DNA of 64,000 nt from Symbiodinium natans. Taxonomy: Eukaryota; Sar; Dinophyceae; Suessiales; Symbiodiniaceae. The notes under the pieces are model-generated. The model was not told the DNA's origin and did not search any database. It saw nothing but the letters and a program-made list of their open reading frames with translations. Made by a program: the position numbers and the translations under genes. The DNA lies in NCBI GenBank assembly GCA_905221605.1, contig CAJNDS010000666.1:1-64000 (forward strand). The letters are read 5' to 3'. The first letter of the stretch is position 1. The number at the start of each line of letters is the position of its first letter. Positions 44,222-56,465 of the stretch are shown here, one piece after another.

Positions 44222-45232
44222 GGCTTCTGTGTCTGCACACGTGCAGACCCTGGCTTGCGAGCCAAAAGGCTGCAAAGGCAGAGCAAAAAGGACTACGCAG
44301 ACGACATGGGCCCTGACAAAGGCGCAACGTCAGGAACAAGACGGAGGATGCCGTCAAGACCTAGCGTGTCACATAGACTTCAGCAGCATCAAACCGAGCA
44401 TGACCGAGCTCTGACTTCTTGGTTCGCAGAGGGGTTCGCAGCATGGCATCCCAAGTATCCCAAGTCCACCCTGCCCTGTGCGCCGCATGTGCTGTGAATT
44501 CGCACGGTGTCAACACCCGCAGCTTTCTCACATTCCACCGGCAGCACCGCTCCTTGGCGAACCCCAGGCCGACCCGACGACTGACCCGTGCAGAATCGCT
44601 GCCGCAACCTGTGGCCATCTAAGGAAGGGGTCGGGGGTTCCAAATAGCTTGGTTCGTCGCTAGTCACCCACCCTTCCGAGCACATGGCAAGCAGAGACAG
44701 TGCAAATGTTGGAAGGTATGCTTGAGTGAACCATGACGATTGGAGGTTATGTGTTCATGGCAGGACCTGCAAACAGCATCACACTCCTACACATCTCATG
44801 CTTCTCCGCGCATTGAACCTTTCCTTTTTGTTGTACGCTTCCTAACAAAGCGTCGGGTCATCTGGATTTCGACTGTCCGCCTTCGCGACAAAGGTGGGCT
44901 CGCACCGGTCAAGTGAAGCAGCAGGAGGCAGCACATTCTGTGACAGGTGCGTTGGCCTGATTCTGTGTTTTTGCACTGTCAGTTCAGTCAATTCAGTCAA
45001 TTCTAGCACATGTCGGCCACAAGTCTGCAAAAAAGTCGGGGTCCAAGTTGCTGGTATGTCAGCGAAGACTGTGGCATTGTAGTCTGCAGTGCCGGGCACT
45101 TCGGCTAAGTCTTCGCAAGCTTGGCATGGTGGCATAGTGATGTAGACGACCATGAGATGTGCAACGCCTCAGAGGAACGGTGGGACAATTTTTTGAACCC
45201 GCGCTGTGCTACGGTGGGACATGAACCATCCA
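44222..45232. other. Spacer upstream of lysyl-tRNA synthetase
   Basis: Short overlapping frames only; no recognisable gene. It should contain the synthetase promoter and the 3' end of the next gene. Confidence 0.45.
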
Positions 45233-46495
45233 TCAACATCCCGCACCACACGTTTGCAACAAGTACGACACGGACTCGGACCCGTCGGACATGACAGCAC
45301 CTGAACACTGAAAGATGCCCCTTCGCGTACAGTATGCTGGATTACGTTCAGCAGTAAGTTCTGCGACGCTGCTTGCGCTTGAGACTTTTGGCGCTTGTGC
45401 CATGCTGCAAACTAGCTTTTGACGATGGTGAGGCTGCGCAATGCTGCGCATGCGCAGGACAACTGTTGCCATCGAGCTGCTGTAGATCGCTCGGCCACAT
45501 TCTTGTGCTGCGCTCATAATGTTGCTTCCCACCATGGCTTCCAGGATGCATTCAATGTGCTTTAACGCCTTCCACTCATCATGAAGGTTGGACTCCCTGG
45601 CCTTTACAGTGTTTCGCACCAGGTCGTAGGAGAGGGTTGCCTGCGACCGACAGGCCTGGTACTTTGAGCAAGTTGTGTTCATGGACATGGAAAGGTCGCA
45701 AGCCGAAGCATCGAGCTGTCGCTGCATCAAATTGCAGCTTGTCCTTTGCTCCTCAACTTCTCTGGCTTGGGTATCGCAAGCTGACTCTTGCAAGTGCAGA
45801 GCTCCAGTGGTGTTCTGACACAGGAGCCGTCGGATTCGAATGTTCTTCAACCGATCTCGGAACACGTCCAGCATGCGCTGGTGATAAGCCTCGGCACTTT
45901 CACCATTCAGTGCTGAGCAAACCGAGGCTTCCGGGATCCGATCCAAAAGCCTCGCAGACTCGCAGGTCGAAGCATCGACCAGTCTGGAAGATTGCAGCGC
46001 CGTTCTACAAGCGGACAGTCGGTCTTGCAAAGCGGACTCCTGCTTTCTGCATGCCTTGTGGTTGGCAATCAAGACTGGAATCGCCTGTTGCTCCGAATAG
46101 GACTCGTTCAAACCGACTCCCCGCACCTCCTCACACTTGGCAAAAAGACCGCTGAATTCGGCAATCTGAGACTGGATTTGACTATGCTCCGTGATGATCC
46201 TGGGCTTCAACTCATTTGAAACCATTGTCATAACATCTGACTTAACTCCATGCAGGAGTTGGGAAGGGATTTGCGATGTGTTTTGGGCCATCGCAAGTAA
46301 GGTGGCCTCCAAGCTCCGCAAGTATGGGGCCGACGACCTCGCGCCTGAACCCAGCTTTAGTCTGGCTGTTTGGTTGAGGGAAGCGATCAGTGAAGCCAGT
46401 CTCGGGTGCGCGTCACGCTGTGCATCTTGCCGCCAGAGCAGACCGTCACTGGGCCAGACCAAAGCCAGTAAGAAAGAGGCCAGAACTACATTCAT
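45233..46495 (-). CDS. Secreted Cys-rich, helical protein of unknown function
   Basis: ATG at 46495 gives about 420 residues. The first 20 (MNVVLASFLLALVWPSDG) form a clear signal peptide. The rest is rich in charged helices with regularly placed Cys (for example KCEEVRGVGLNESYSEQQ, NHKACRKQESALQDRLSACR, CDLSMSMNTTCSKYQACRSQ), suggesting a disulphide-stabilised coiled or helical bundle. N-x-S/T sites (LNQT, QNTS, LNES, QNTT, MNTT) fit passage through the secretory pathway. The last 60 residues lose this character and could be unspliced sequence. It resembles, from memory, Cys/coiled-coil secreted proteins seen in multiple copies in dinoflagellates, but no named family can be given. It is intronless over at least 1 kb and co-oriented with its neighbours. 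Confidence 0.65.
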   Translation of the reverse strand: MNVVLASFLLALVWPSDGLLWRQDAQRDAHPRLASLIASLNQTARLKLGSGARSSAPYLRSLEATLLAMAQNTSQIPSQLLHGVKSDVMTMVSNELKPRIITEHSQIQSQIAEFSGLFAKCEEVRGVGLNESYSEQQAIPVLIANHKACRKQESALQDRLSACRTALQSSRLVDASTCESARLLDRIPEASVCSALNGESAEAYHQRMLDVFRDRLKNIRIRRLLCQNTTGALHLQESACDTQAREVEEQRTSCNLMQRQLDASACDLSMSMNTTCSKYQACRSQATLSYDLVRNTVKARESNLHDEWKALKHIECILEAMVGSNIMSAAQECGRAIYSSSMATVVLRMRSIAQPHHRQKLVCSMAQAPKVSSASSVAELTAERNPAYCTRRGIFQCSGAVMSDGSESVSYLLQTCGAGC

Positions 46496-47051
46496 GGGCA
46501 GCGCCAGGAGCACTCAGGGACTGTGCCGCATAATGCAAGCCAGGATGACATTCAACCTGGCCCTGACTACTCCTGTGGAGCCAAGAACAGAACATGGTCG
46601 TTGTGCCACAGCTGGCTCAGATTGTCACACCTCTCCACAAAAGGCTCCCTCAATTGCTCGTGTTGAGTTTTTTTTCAGGCTTTGGCCACACGTGCTGTAG
46701 TCTCGCAGTTAGCCCGGCACTTAGCGCCACTTGCTGTGAATCGCCGGCCTAAACACTTCGCAAGAACTTTACAGCATGCGGGCCGCTGACTGTACAGAAT
46801 CGTGCTTGGGCAACTTTGGCCATGCCACCTCATTGAGCTCATTTGAATGTGGCAACGTGGCAGTGTGCAGCGCATGCAACCGGCCAATTATCTTCAAGCC
46901 ACCAAAGTCACCAAAGCACATAGAGGAATCAACACCCGAATAGAATCTCAAAGCCCCCGCATTGCTCTTCCGGCTTGCTGGTGGCAAAGCGAAGCTTTAC
47001 GAAGATCCACAGCCCAAGGCTTCTCCATGCGAAGCGCCTTTGCACTCTGAA
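46496..47051. other. Spacer between secreted-protein gene and telomere-like array
   Basis: Nothing recognised. Confidence 0.5.
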
Positions 47052-47646
47052 ACTAGGGTTCAGGGTTTCGGGTTTAGGGTTCAGGGTTTAGGGTTTAGGG
47101 TGTAGGGTGTAGGGTTTAGGGTTTAGGGTTTAGGGTTTAGGGTTTAGGGTTTGGGGTTTGGGGTTTAGGGTTTAGGGTTTAGGGTTTAGGGTTTAGGGTT
47201 TAGGGTTCAGGGTTCAGGGTTCAGGGTTCAGGGTTCAGGGTCCAGGGTCCAGGGTCCAGGGTCCAGGGTCCAGGGTCCAGGGTCCAGGGTCCAGGGTCCA
47301 GGGTCTAGGGTCTAGGGTCTAGGGTCTAGGGTCTAGGGTCTAGGGTCTAGGGTCTAGGGTCTAGGGTCTAGGGTCTAGGGTCTAGGGTAGGGTTTAGGGT
47401 TTTAGGGTTTAGGTTTAGGGTTTAGGGTTTAGGGGGTTTAGGGTTTAGGGTTTAGGGTTTAGGGTTTAGGGTTTAGGGTTTAGGGTTTAGGGTTTAGGGT
47501 TTAGGGGGTTTAGGGTTTAGGGTTTAGGGTTTAGGGTTTGGGTTTAGGGTTTAGGGTTTAGGGTTTAGGGTTTAGGGTTTAGGGTTTAGGGTTTAGGGTT
47601 TAGGGTTTAGGGTTTAGGGTTTAGGGTTTAGGGTTTAGGGTTTAGG
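47052..47646. repeat. Interstitial telomere-like array (TTTAGGG)n with graded variant blocks
   Basis: About 85 heptamers. Right side (47395-47646) is mostly exact TTTAGGG; the left side contains contiguous blocks of TTCAGGG (about 47206-47240), TCCAGGG (about 47241-47300) and TCTAGGG (about 47302-47386). Orientation is one-way throughout. Confidence 0.98.
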
Positions 47647-47939
47647 ACTTGACTGGACTGCAAGGGGCTTTAAGTATCCAAGTGGCTGCTCGTAGCTCCA
47701 GCACCGTAACATCTGGGTGCATTTCCTTGCAGGAAGATGCTAGTAGGCCCTTGCATTGCGGCATGAGGCGCGCTTTTTTGCGCTCGCTTCCCTACTTGCA
47801 TCACAGGGGCTTGGAAGGGCAAAAACAGCTCGTCTTTCGTTGCCTGCTTCCTTTTGATGCTCTCGGGCGAGATGCTAGACAGCAAGGCCTCAGTCTGAAA
47901 CATCTGAGCCATAATAGAAGCACATGAAAGCAGGCTTTG

Positions 47940-48998
47940 TTACCCCGAGTTCAAAGGCCAAGTTTCGCAGGACTCAGCACCGACCTCGTCCAGAATGCCC
48001 AGAAGGGTTTTTCGCTGCTTGTCGTCTAAAAGGTTTGATACATCCATGATCACCTGTCTTGTTTTGGGCCGTGACGTTGTATGGATTTGCTTCCAAGCTC
48101 TTTCAATGGCCCTTCCAGTCAAGTCTGCCAATCGGATGGGCTCCGGAATGTATGAGCCACCGTCCATGTTGCAGCATTTCAACACCACATTCCTAGCAGT
48201 TGTGTGCGAAAACCGATGGCCGACAGAGACGTACAAGCGGCGCATGCTGTCTTGAGGCCCCTTCGCTCTGGCAGCTGATGTACGGACAGCGAACCCATAG
48301 GTGAAACCGCTTCTACCTACCAGCGGGACGCTGTCTCCCAAGTTTGGCAAGACCTGCTCTTCCACTCTCTGCCCCTGCTCGCTGTCAAAGTCCTCGAAGC
48401 AAAGAAGCTTCTTTGCAACTCCAATTGTGCGCAAGTTGTGGACGATGCCAAGGTGAGAAGCTGAACCGCACTGCCGAGGATGAAAGAGGCCAGATCCGTC
48501 AACCAAATAAGCGTCAGGTTCCAAGTGAGGCGCACTGCCACGCAAGCGCTGCAGCAGCATTTCGTATGCTGGAATTTCCCGGACAAACAGAAAGCCAGAG
48601 GTGTAGGGCAAAGCCATGTCCACATCCACGGAATCTTCGTAGACTAGCTTGAGCTGACGGCCCTGAAACTCACAAACGACTAAGACAGCGGTTGCCCGAT
48701 TGGTTCCATCCTCGAAGCCGATATCAAGACCACCGATCTTGCTCAGACCATCAATGGCCCAGCCAACATCATCATGTTCCTGCAATTGGGAGCGTAAATT
48801 CATCTGCAAGTCTTCCCATTCCTTCAGCTGGCTCTGCTGGATAGGGACGACGCTATCTGCAGAAGTCTTCCGATTGTCTCCTTGCTCCATGTGCGGGTGT
48901 ATCGGGTGTATCGCCGCGGCCCGAGTTCCTTGCCCAGCATACCAAAGCAAAGATCTGTGACCCAGAATGCCTAGCGACAGCAAATACGACATGTCCAT
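47940..48998 (-). CDS. ENDOV: Endonuclease V
   Basis: Cleaves DNA or RNA strands one nucleotide 3' of inosine; eukaryotic members act mainly on inosine-containing RNA. The frame from ATG 48998 codes 352 residues, slightly longer than human ENDOV. The catalytic acidic residues are all visible: Asp92 in GGLDIGF, Glu141 in FLFVREIPAYE and Asp167 in YLVDGSG. Also conserved are PYTSGFL, the HPRQCGSASHLGIV loop, TIGVAKKLL, YVSVGHRFSHTTA and the C-terminal EPIRLADLTGR. The first 55 residues are an extension without clear homology (SLGILGHRSLLWYAGQG), possibly a leader. The final 40 residues are also specific. No introns are needed. It lies 290 bases downstream of the telomere-like array. Confidence 0.93.
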   Translation of the reverse strand: MDMSYLLSLGILGHRSLLWYAGQGTRAAAIHPIHPHMEQGDNRKTSADSVVPIQQSQLKEWEDLQMNLRSQLQEHDDVGWAIDGLSKIGGLDIGFEDGTNRATAVLVVCEFQGRQLKLVYEDSVDVDMALPYTSGFLFVREIPAYEMLLQRLRGSAPHLEPDAYLVDGSGLFHPRQCGSASHLGIVHNLRTIGVAKKLLCFEDFDSEQGQRVEEQVLPNLGDSVPLVGRSGFTYGFAVRTSAARAKGPQDSMRRLYVSVGHRFSHTTARNVVLKCCNMDGGSYIPEPIRLADLTGRAIERAWKQIHTTSRPKTRQVIMDVSNLLDDKQRKTLLGILDEVGAESCETWPLNSG

Positions 48999-51008
48999 CT
49001 CGCATACGCTACCTCACAGCGAGAGGTGCTCTAGGAGGTGCTTGAGCCGTTTTTTGAAGAACCTGCGTTGGGGGAGGCATGCTGAAACCTGCTCAAAGGA
49101 GCCCAGGACTACTAGCCGCTACAACGTGCTCAAGGATTTTCCAATTGGGGACTGCTGGCTGCGGGGCAAGTAAGGCGAGTCTTGGGTTCAGAACTCTGCA
49201 GTCTTCTGAGCCTTTCTTCTCTGCGCAGCCTTGCCTACGGCAGTATTGGCTGCACTGGCCTCAGGCGTTCCATCAGGGACATCTGTTGGCTTTCCTGCGA
49301 GGCGCCAACAACTCTCCCAGGGTCGGCCTCATGCTTTCGTCATATGCATACATGCCATGTCCCCCCAGATTTCCCCCCAGGCACCTGCTCTTTTAAGCTT
49401 CCTTGGACCTGGCGGCTGGAAGCCAACTGACCTGAGACTGCACTGAACCAAGCGTTCGTTCCCCAAGACAAGCAAGGCACATCAGGAGTCGAGACGACGC
49501 GATGACCGGCGTAGACCCCAAACCAGCAGTCAGCACCCTGCGCCGGAAAGTCATAGCAAACAAATCCCGGAGCCTCTCTTGGCTCATTTCAAGGTTCCAA
49601 TTCGTGTCACGTGTCATGGTACCCCTCCATCGCTGTTCACTGTTGATGGGTTTACACGGCTCCCCATTCCTCCTCCTTGTGAGGGCTCTAGGGTACGATG
49701 CGCGATGGAGGGCGGAGCACGGAACGACAAAGGAATCAGAAGGGATCCGCCGAAAGGGTTTGTTTCTCCAATACCAGGTTTTCAATGCAGCTCTCTGCAT
49801 CGTCTGTGAACGCTTCGGCGCTCAGCTGGGAGGAAAAGAGAATAGGCGAGACGTTGTCTTGTGTCTGTTGCCGCCGCTCAGACCCAACGTAGCTTTCATT
49901 GCCTGTTACCGCCGTAGGTATGAGAGCGTTGGTGTGATGAAGCCAGTGCTCTCTGGGGGGGGGACCTACTCAACGGGCTACGATGACGCAAGGGTTGGCG
50001 CTATCAGGTTGATAGCTTATCTGACACATTGGGTCTGTCGAAGGATAGCGCAAGATGTGGCACTCGCCTTGGTTGTCGCATTTTGTGAAATGGAACGAGA
50101 AGATACAGAGCACGTTCAACTCGAACCCACGTGTGGTGGCTGTGCTCCCCGCATTGCTCCTGCAGTTTACTTTGGACTTGCACACAGGTAACAAATGCAG
50201 GTGCTCTGTTCCTTCCCCTTCCATGCGGTGCCTGACTTTCCGTCATTAACTGAGACTTCGCAGAGGCAAGGGTGATTATAAGTTTGAAGATGAGGAGTGC
50301 GGTCCCAGTCACGCCGGCCTCTCCGGCTTCTGGCGTGCCACGACTCGAGAGCGATCTGTTCCCATCCCGAAACTCAATCTAGCAGAGCCTTTTTGAGTAC
50401 GGCACAGTTCTGCTGAAAAGGACTGTCTAACGGCCCACATTCCCAAAACAAGAACCCCATAGCAGCTGATCCAGGACCCGATCGCAAAAAGACTGCAGAG
50501 ACATCCCTGAGATAAGTGTTGCGCGAGAGAGGGCTTGGCGAGCGTGTTTCCTGATCAGCCGGAGATGGAAATCATTGCCAGCGCAATTCATGCAATTCCG
50601 ACTGCGAGGAAGGCAGTAGCAGGGGTCAAGGTTTTTGAAGGCCTTTTTGCTAGCGGTTTTCATTTCTCAAATTCCATGGGTGATTCTTTCAGTTTGGTTT
50701 CACTGAGGAGTTCAGGACCGGCTGAGATTCAGTCTGCAGCCTACATTCTTCGACATTTCACGAATCAGCACGTTGACTTTCTGAGAATGTAGACATGTAA
50801 GCAAGGCCAGCTAACTTGCCAGGGCTGGTTTTGGGTTTCCGACGTACCAAAGCTAGTATGCAATTGTTCTGTGCTAAATGTGCTATGCGCTGCAGCGCCT
50901 GAGTTCTACAGTTCTGCATGTGTGCCATGTCTTCCACATCCTTTAGGGCGCGTCAGGTGGCAACATTCTTGGAATTTCGCAGTGGTCTGGTGCAGAACTC
51001 CAGGGTCT
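48999..51008. other. Spacer, no supported gene
   Basis: A 229-codon plus-strand frame (49502-50191) and an overlapping minus frame (49393-49800) both lack domain features. A plus frame at 50535-50792 is mildly protein-like but unrecognised. Confidence 0.4.
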
Positions 51009-51260
51009 GATGGAGTTTCGTAGGCACGCGTCCAAACTTATGATGAATTTAAGCCTCGATAAGCCTCAAGACTTGAGAGTTCTCAAAGCTATGCGCGAGC
51101 ACCGCATGCGGTGTTAGATGGTCTAATTCAAGGATATCGGGGAGCTCGTCGGTCCTGCTCTGCTGCAGCAGCGCAAGGGAGCGCAAGTTGTCCTCCAGAG
51201 GATGCAACGCTCAATGTGCTGATGCAGGCTTGCAGCGTGAACAATGTCTACACAAAGGCA
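51009..51260 (+). CDS. Candidate plus-strand exons before the AGT repeat
   Basis: From 51011 the plus strand reads MEFRRHASKLMMNLSLDKP then LRVLKAMREHRMR up to a possible GT donor near 51108. A further stretch (GLIQGYRGARRS, DATLNVLMQACSVNNVYTKAL) resembles a PPR-type helix pair. The block then meets the long AGT repeat. Too short and unsupported to name. Confidence 0.25.
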
Positions 51261-51283
51261 CTCAGGCTCGTCGTCGTCGTCAT

Positions 51284-51840
<557 letters not shown>

Positions 51841-53129
51841 TGCTAGCAATCTGATGGTCGTGGTAGGAGGCTTCCGACTGGGGCTCAGTACAGTGCGTCC
51901 TTCTCCGGGTGTGCTTCAGGTATTCTCTGCGTATGCGTCTCCTTTTCCTTGGCAAAATGCAGGCTGCGAAAGGCCACCAGGTCCATTTCCATGGTGGAAC
52001 ATGCAGGGGTTCTACGAGAAAGTACTCGTGCGAGCAGAAAGCATTCGACACCCGGCACCCAACAAAGGTGCAGGAGCTCATTCGAGGAGGGCCGACGTTT
52101 CATGGTGAGTGGCTGGGTAGGTGTGCTGTGTCCTTTCTACATCTTGGTACCCTTGCCCAGGGCCAAGCATTGCTGTGTGACATGTTGACATGTTGGTATG
52201 GCATAGATTGGCATAGTGTGGCTCCCTGGGCTAAGGGAGCCAGTGGGTCTGTGGCAGGTCGGAAAGCTTTGCCCGCTGCTGCATACGAATGATGTTTAAG
52301 TGTTGGGGCCACAGCCTCATACTTTGCAGACAATGTTGCGGATAGACTTGCACAAGTTTCGAATCCAAGCTCGATTGCGCGGGGTAGCGCCCGTTACGGC
52401 CACAAATCTTACCATGACCCATACCGTTCTAGCAAAGTTGTTGAACAAAGGAGAGACTTAAAAACGCGCCAAGGCACCAGTACCTGAAGCTCCACAACAA
52501 GAGATTCTGTCCTTAGCAGTCAAGAGTGTCGAAGGGATCAATTCAGCTTTCTGCATCGAAGTCTCCGATCTTGCAGGCGGCCTGCCCAACCGTCCTCCAA
52601 GCACAAGGGCAGTTCAAAATCTCGGACGTCCTTTTAATCCAAGACGTGGTCAGTCCTCCTCCTTTATCCGCTGGTGAAGCAACAGCTGCTCCCTCCGTTG
52701 CTGATTCAAAGCGGCCCAGACTGCACCTAGCCAATCCTGAACAGACACCGTGGGCAAGCGCCGAGAATGCAAACAATGAAACCACAAACTTCCCCTTCCG
52801 ACGCGTGCCTCGGCCTGATCCTTGGCACACCGCAGCCTCGGAATGCACTAGACATAACTGTCGCAAGTGTTCAAGTCTAGGGTGCGGGGGTTTTGGGGGG
52901 AGCAGCGTGGAGTCTGACACGGAACACGGAGGTAAAGTGTAAACGTGGCCAACAAATCTAATATCCCTGTCGCGCCCGAGTTGGGTTCAGTGAACCAAAA
53001 CCCAGCCATTATTTACTAAAACCAACACGAACACAGACCTCAAAAGTCCATGGCCAACAATGGCTACAAGATGCCGCCTGCCTGCAGTTCGAACAAGAAC
53101 AAGCTAGAACACGCAAAGCATATTCAGCA
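51841..53129. other. Spacer after the trinucleotide block
   Basis: Open frames at 51909-52292 and 52526-52942 have no recognisable features. Confidence 0.4.
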
Positions 53130-53953
53130 TGTCAACTCCTCTCAAAGGCAGAGGCGCTCTTCAACCCGCAGCGCCAGCCGCTCCAATGAGTTGCGCATCT
53201 CGCCGATGACACGTTGGCTGTTTCCTGAGCTGCGCCCTCTAGCAAAAGCCACCATGCACCTCTGGCCCACTTATGTCCCACGAATGTCGCGCGCCGGCAG
53301 AAGCTGGCAAACTAGACTGGTGGCGGGCGGCGCTCAATGTCGTCTGCCTGCTCCTCCAAGTCTGCGATTTCGCGCAGCATGTCCTTGCATGATGCTGGAT
53401 TACGTGCAATCCTTTGCTGCGCTGCTTTGCAGGGCTGACCGTCTTAAGCTCGAAAAGTGCAGCATTGCCGGATGTACATGTCTGCACATGCTCCGTTGAC
53501 CGGCTCCGGAGGTCCGAGCTGTCTAGCAAGCGAAGTCTAACTCCTCTAGTGGAGATGCAAAGAGTCACGTACTAGAATAGCAGGTGCATTGATCTTGTCT
53601 GGGTTAGGACGCTGGGGTCGAGACTCTTCCGCCCTGCGGTCCGTACTGCCTGCTAGTGCAACATCTGGGGGTTTGCGATGATAAGGGACCCCAAATTTAC
53701 ACCCCCCAAAATAGTAGGATCCCCTTAGAATAGGGACCCCAAGAATGTACCCCTAATATCGTAAACCCCCATCCTTTCTTTGCATGACACGGTGCAGCAG
53801 CGGACATCCTGCGCTTCTCCAGCTGCATCCTCTCGCCACTTGAGCCACTTTGGAGAGTTTGTTGAGCTTGTGAACTCTGGGGCTCCTTTCGTCAGCAAGC
53901 AGCTGCTGCAACTCCGCCATCTCTTTCTGCTTGTGGAGTGACTGCCTCAGCAC
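53130..53953 (-). CDS. Candidate coiled-coil protein gene (fragments)
   Basis: Three protein-like minus-strand stretches: LHKQKEMAELQQLLADERSP at 53953-53850, DMLREIADLEEQADDIERRP near 53395-53325, and RVIGEMRNSLERLALRVEER near 53215-53145. All are helical and charged, typical of coiled coils, and lie on the main coding strand with element B4 between the first and second. I infer exons of one gene with B4 in an intron. Splice borders and family are unresolved. Confidence 0.35.
53667..53770. mobile_element. Family B element, copy B4
   Basis: Ends GGGGGTTTGCGATGATAAGG and TAATATCGTAAACCCCC, with core AATAGTAGGATCCCC and GGGACCCCAAGAATGTACCCC. This is one of the best preserved copies. On the minus strand it follows a candidate coiled-coil exon. 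Confidence 0.85.
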
Positions 53954-55249
53954 ACTTCCTTAGTCGGAAGACATTCCGGTGCGCTGCAAAAAGCTGCGCA
54001 ACCCGCCGGGAAGCTTTCTGCCAACAGGGAGGCAGCCTCGGCCCGGAAGTCGGACTTCGGAGCCTGGTCAAGCTTGTGAAAAATGTCAGCTCATCTTTGC
54101 CTGCTTTGTCTTAATGTTCCAGGTCTCATAGGGAGCCTCCCTACAAACACAAGACGCACGTATAAGCACATGCGACACGTTCATTGGGAGGGGGGGGGGG
54201 GTCCCGCGCCTCTGTAAAGACAACTTGTCGTTGTCCGGGCTGATTTTTTTTATTTTTCTCCCTGCTGCACACCATGGGGCGAATCCACATCGCGTGGATG
54301 AATCTAACCACAAGGAAAAGTATGTGCCTACGGTTTCTTATTCATTTCAAACCCGCTCGAAGGCCAGGTGGGGGGAAGAGGGCGTCTCCGCAAAATCCAT
54401 GATAAATCAGGACCAAAAATCGCCTAAACTCTACTTTGACAATGTTTGACCAACAAGATTGCAAACAAGAACTCCCGCAAGGCTGCCCTTAAAGGGCGCT
54501 AGAACAGGACACTCGCCTTCCAGCACATGCAATGTCACTCAACGGGCCAAAAAATGCGGAGAACCTCGACTGGTTCTGCACCACGCGGAGGTCGCATGGC
54601 CAAAGCCGGCATACCATGGTCCTTTCAAGCTCATGGCTCATGCTGGTATCCTTGCAGCTGGGGCGCGGTGTCACAGGTCCTTCTCCGTGACCTCTAAGCG
54701 ATGTGTAAGTTCCCGAACATCCCGCACGCAGTCCTGCCCACATCAGAACGCTGCAACACAGCACAGCACAGAAGCGCAACGGACTCGAAGGCTGAAGGCA
54801 ATCCCAGACATACACGTTGCAAAGCGGAGGTCAATCCTCCATCGCTTGCCTCACGCCAAGGTGATGAGCCAAAGGTAACAGGTCAACGTGACGAGCCAAA
54901 GGCAACCACACGTGAAGGTGAACGAACAGAACCAGGCTTGGGCATCCAGTCATCCAGATGTATCTAGCTGAGAGTCCGCTTCTGTTTCGCCTCCGTTGCC
55001 AAGACCTCCTGTTCCACGTGCAAGACTTCAGCCCGGCGCTGCAAATCCCTGCAGCGCGACGCTAGGCCACTTGCAGCACCCATGCCGCCTTACCCAGAGC
55101 CGAGCTACGGATTGCCACTGCATGTACTGCATGTACTGCATGTGCGGTCTAGTAGAAGCCCCTGATAGCTCTAGGCAAGCCGCGGGCTATGGATTGCAAC
55201 TGACGCCGTGCCAAACTCATTCGTGCTTCCTTGGTGCAGAACCAATGGC
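53954..55249. other. Spacer
   Basis: A G-tract occurs at 54187-54200. Otherwise only short frames without support. Confidence 0.4.
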
Positions 55250-55824
55250 ATATGATCGTTGACCATGCCGCAAGCCAAACCTCTTGTTTTCAAGGCCGTC
55301 CTCCCTAACTGCCGCTGCGCATCCATCTTCTCCGTGGCCTTGAGTTGCGCAAGCTCTGCGTCTATTGCCTCGACTCCGAGCCCCCATTCGCTTCCAATCG
55401 TCAACACGCAAAACAAAAAGGAAGAGCGATTGCCTTCTGCTTTGCTGATGATGACTCATCCCGCAACTGCGACACTTCTGCCAGCAGTCTGGAAACCTTG
55501 GCTCTAGCAGATTGGAGAGAAAAGGTCTTTAGAGAAGTCTACCAAAGTCAGCAATGGCATGAAGTCACCAAATGCTGCGCCAGATGCCTCCCCTCGCAAG
55601 GTTGATTCTGTTTGCTGCCTTTGCTGCTGTAGACCGCTGTCGGCATCCTCTTCCTGACTAAACAATGTGTCTTCGTGAACCTTTTGCCCTTTTGCTCTCT
55701 GCAACTGGCGAAGAGAATGCAAAGCTCGGAAATCTTGAGATAAGGAGTTCTCCCAGACAGTCAGCTGCTCGTAAAGCTCATCTTCTGTGAAGCCACGCAC
55801 CTGCAAGGTCCGAGGGTTCGCCAT
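55250..55824 (-). CDS. Candidate coiled-coil protein, about three exons
   Basis: ATG at 55824 (AAATGGCG context) opens MANPRTLQVRGFTEDELYEQ and continues helix-rich to about 55535 (FGDFMPLLTL, followed by a GTAGAC donor-like site). Two further frames on the same strand fit as exons: AKVSRLLAEVSQLRDESSS (about 55500-55430) and VEAIDAELAQLKATEKMDAQ ... LGRTALKTRGLACGM (about 55375-55265). The heptad-like charged pattern predicts a coiled coil. No family recognised; exon borders other than the first donor are not fixed. Confidence 0.4.
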
Positions 55825-56193
55825 TTAGCGGGGCTTATTGCTTTCCACCCCCTGCCCCCACACCAATTTCTCTCAGCCTCCACCCACCCCTGCACCATCC
55901 CTTCCCGAAAAAGCCCCGACAAAGTCCCGAAAAGTCGAAATTGTGCTTCATGCCCTGATTATTCACGGGATGCAGGCTACTTCTGACCATGGCTTTGCAA
56001 GCCTCGCAACAAGGCAAAAATCGGCAAAGACACCGCAACCCTTCGACCTTGCTGACGTGAGAACTTCTTACACGCACATTGGCTATTTAATCATTGCTGA
56101 GTCATTGCTGCACGCCTTTTGCAATAGTGGCTGCAGCAGCTCGCTGTCCAACACATTTGCTTGATTCTGGACCTCAGGAACGACCATGGAAAA

Positions 56194-56445
56194 TTATGCC
56201 CAACGACCTTCTCTGCACATGCAGAGCACGGCCTTCGACCTCGCAAGAGGAGATTGTGTGCCTCGCTTCATGAGCTCAAACTTGTGGAGCAGGCCCGCTA
56301 GACTCAGTTGCACAGCACGTTTGATTGCATCAAAGTCACATTTCTGGCGGGGAACCTCAGGCATTTCTCTCCACAGGTATATACAGATGACGGCAGCGAC
56401 AGCCACAACCACCACGACCACATACAACACCCTCACATGCAACAT
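56194..56445 (-). CDS. Candidate small single-span membrane protein
   Basis: From the internal ATG at 56445: MLHVRVLYVVVVVVAVAAVI, a strong hydrophobic helix, then a polar tail with CDFDAIKRAVQLSLAGLLHK. The helix lies partly on a CCACCACGAC repeat, so it may be an artefact. Low confidence. Confidence 0.2.
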   Translation of the reverse strand: MLHVRVLYVVVVVVAVAAVICIYLWREMPEVPRQKCDFDAIKRAVQLSLAGLLHKFELMKRGTQSPLARSKAVLCMCREGRWA

Positions 56446-56465
56446 CGTGGTGTTGGACCACTCAA

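Noticed and set aside
49502-50191. 229-codon plus-strand frame
   Set aside because: No recognisable motif; composition unlike the better supported genes and competing frames exist on the other strand.
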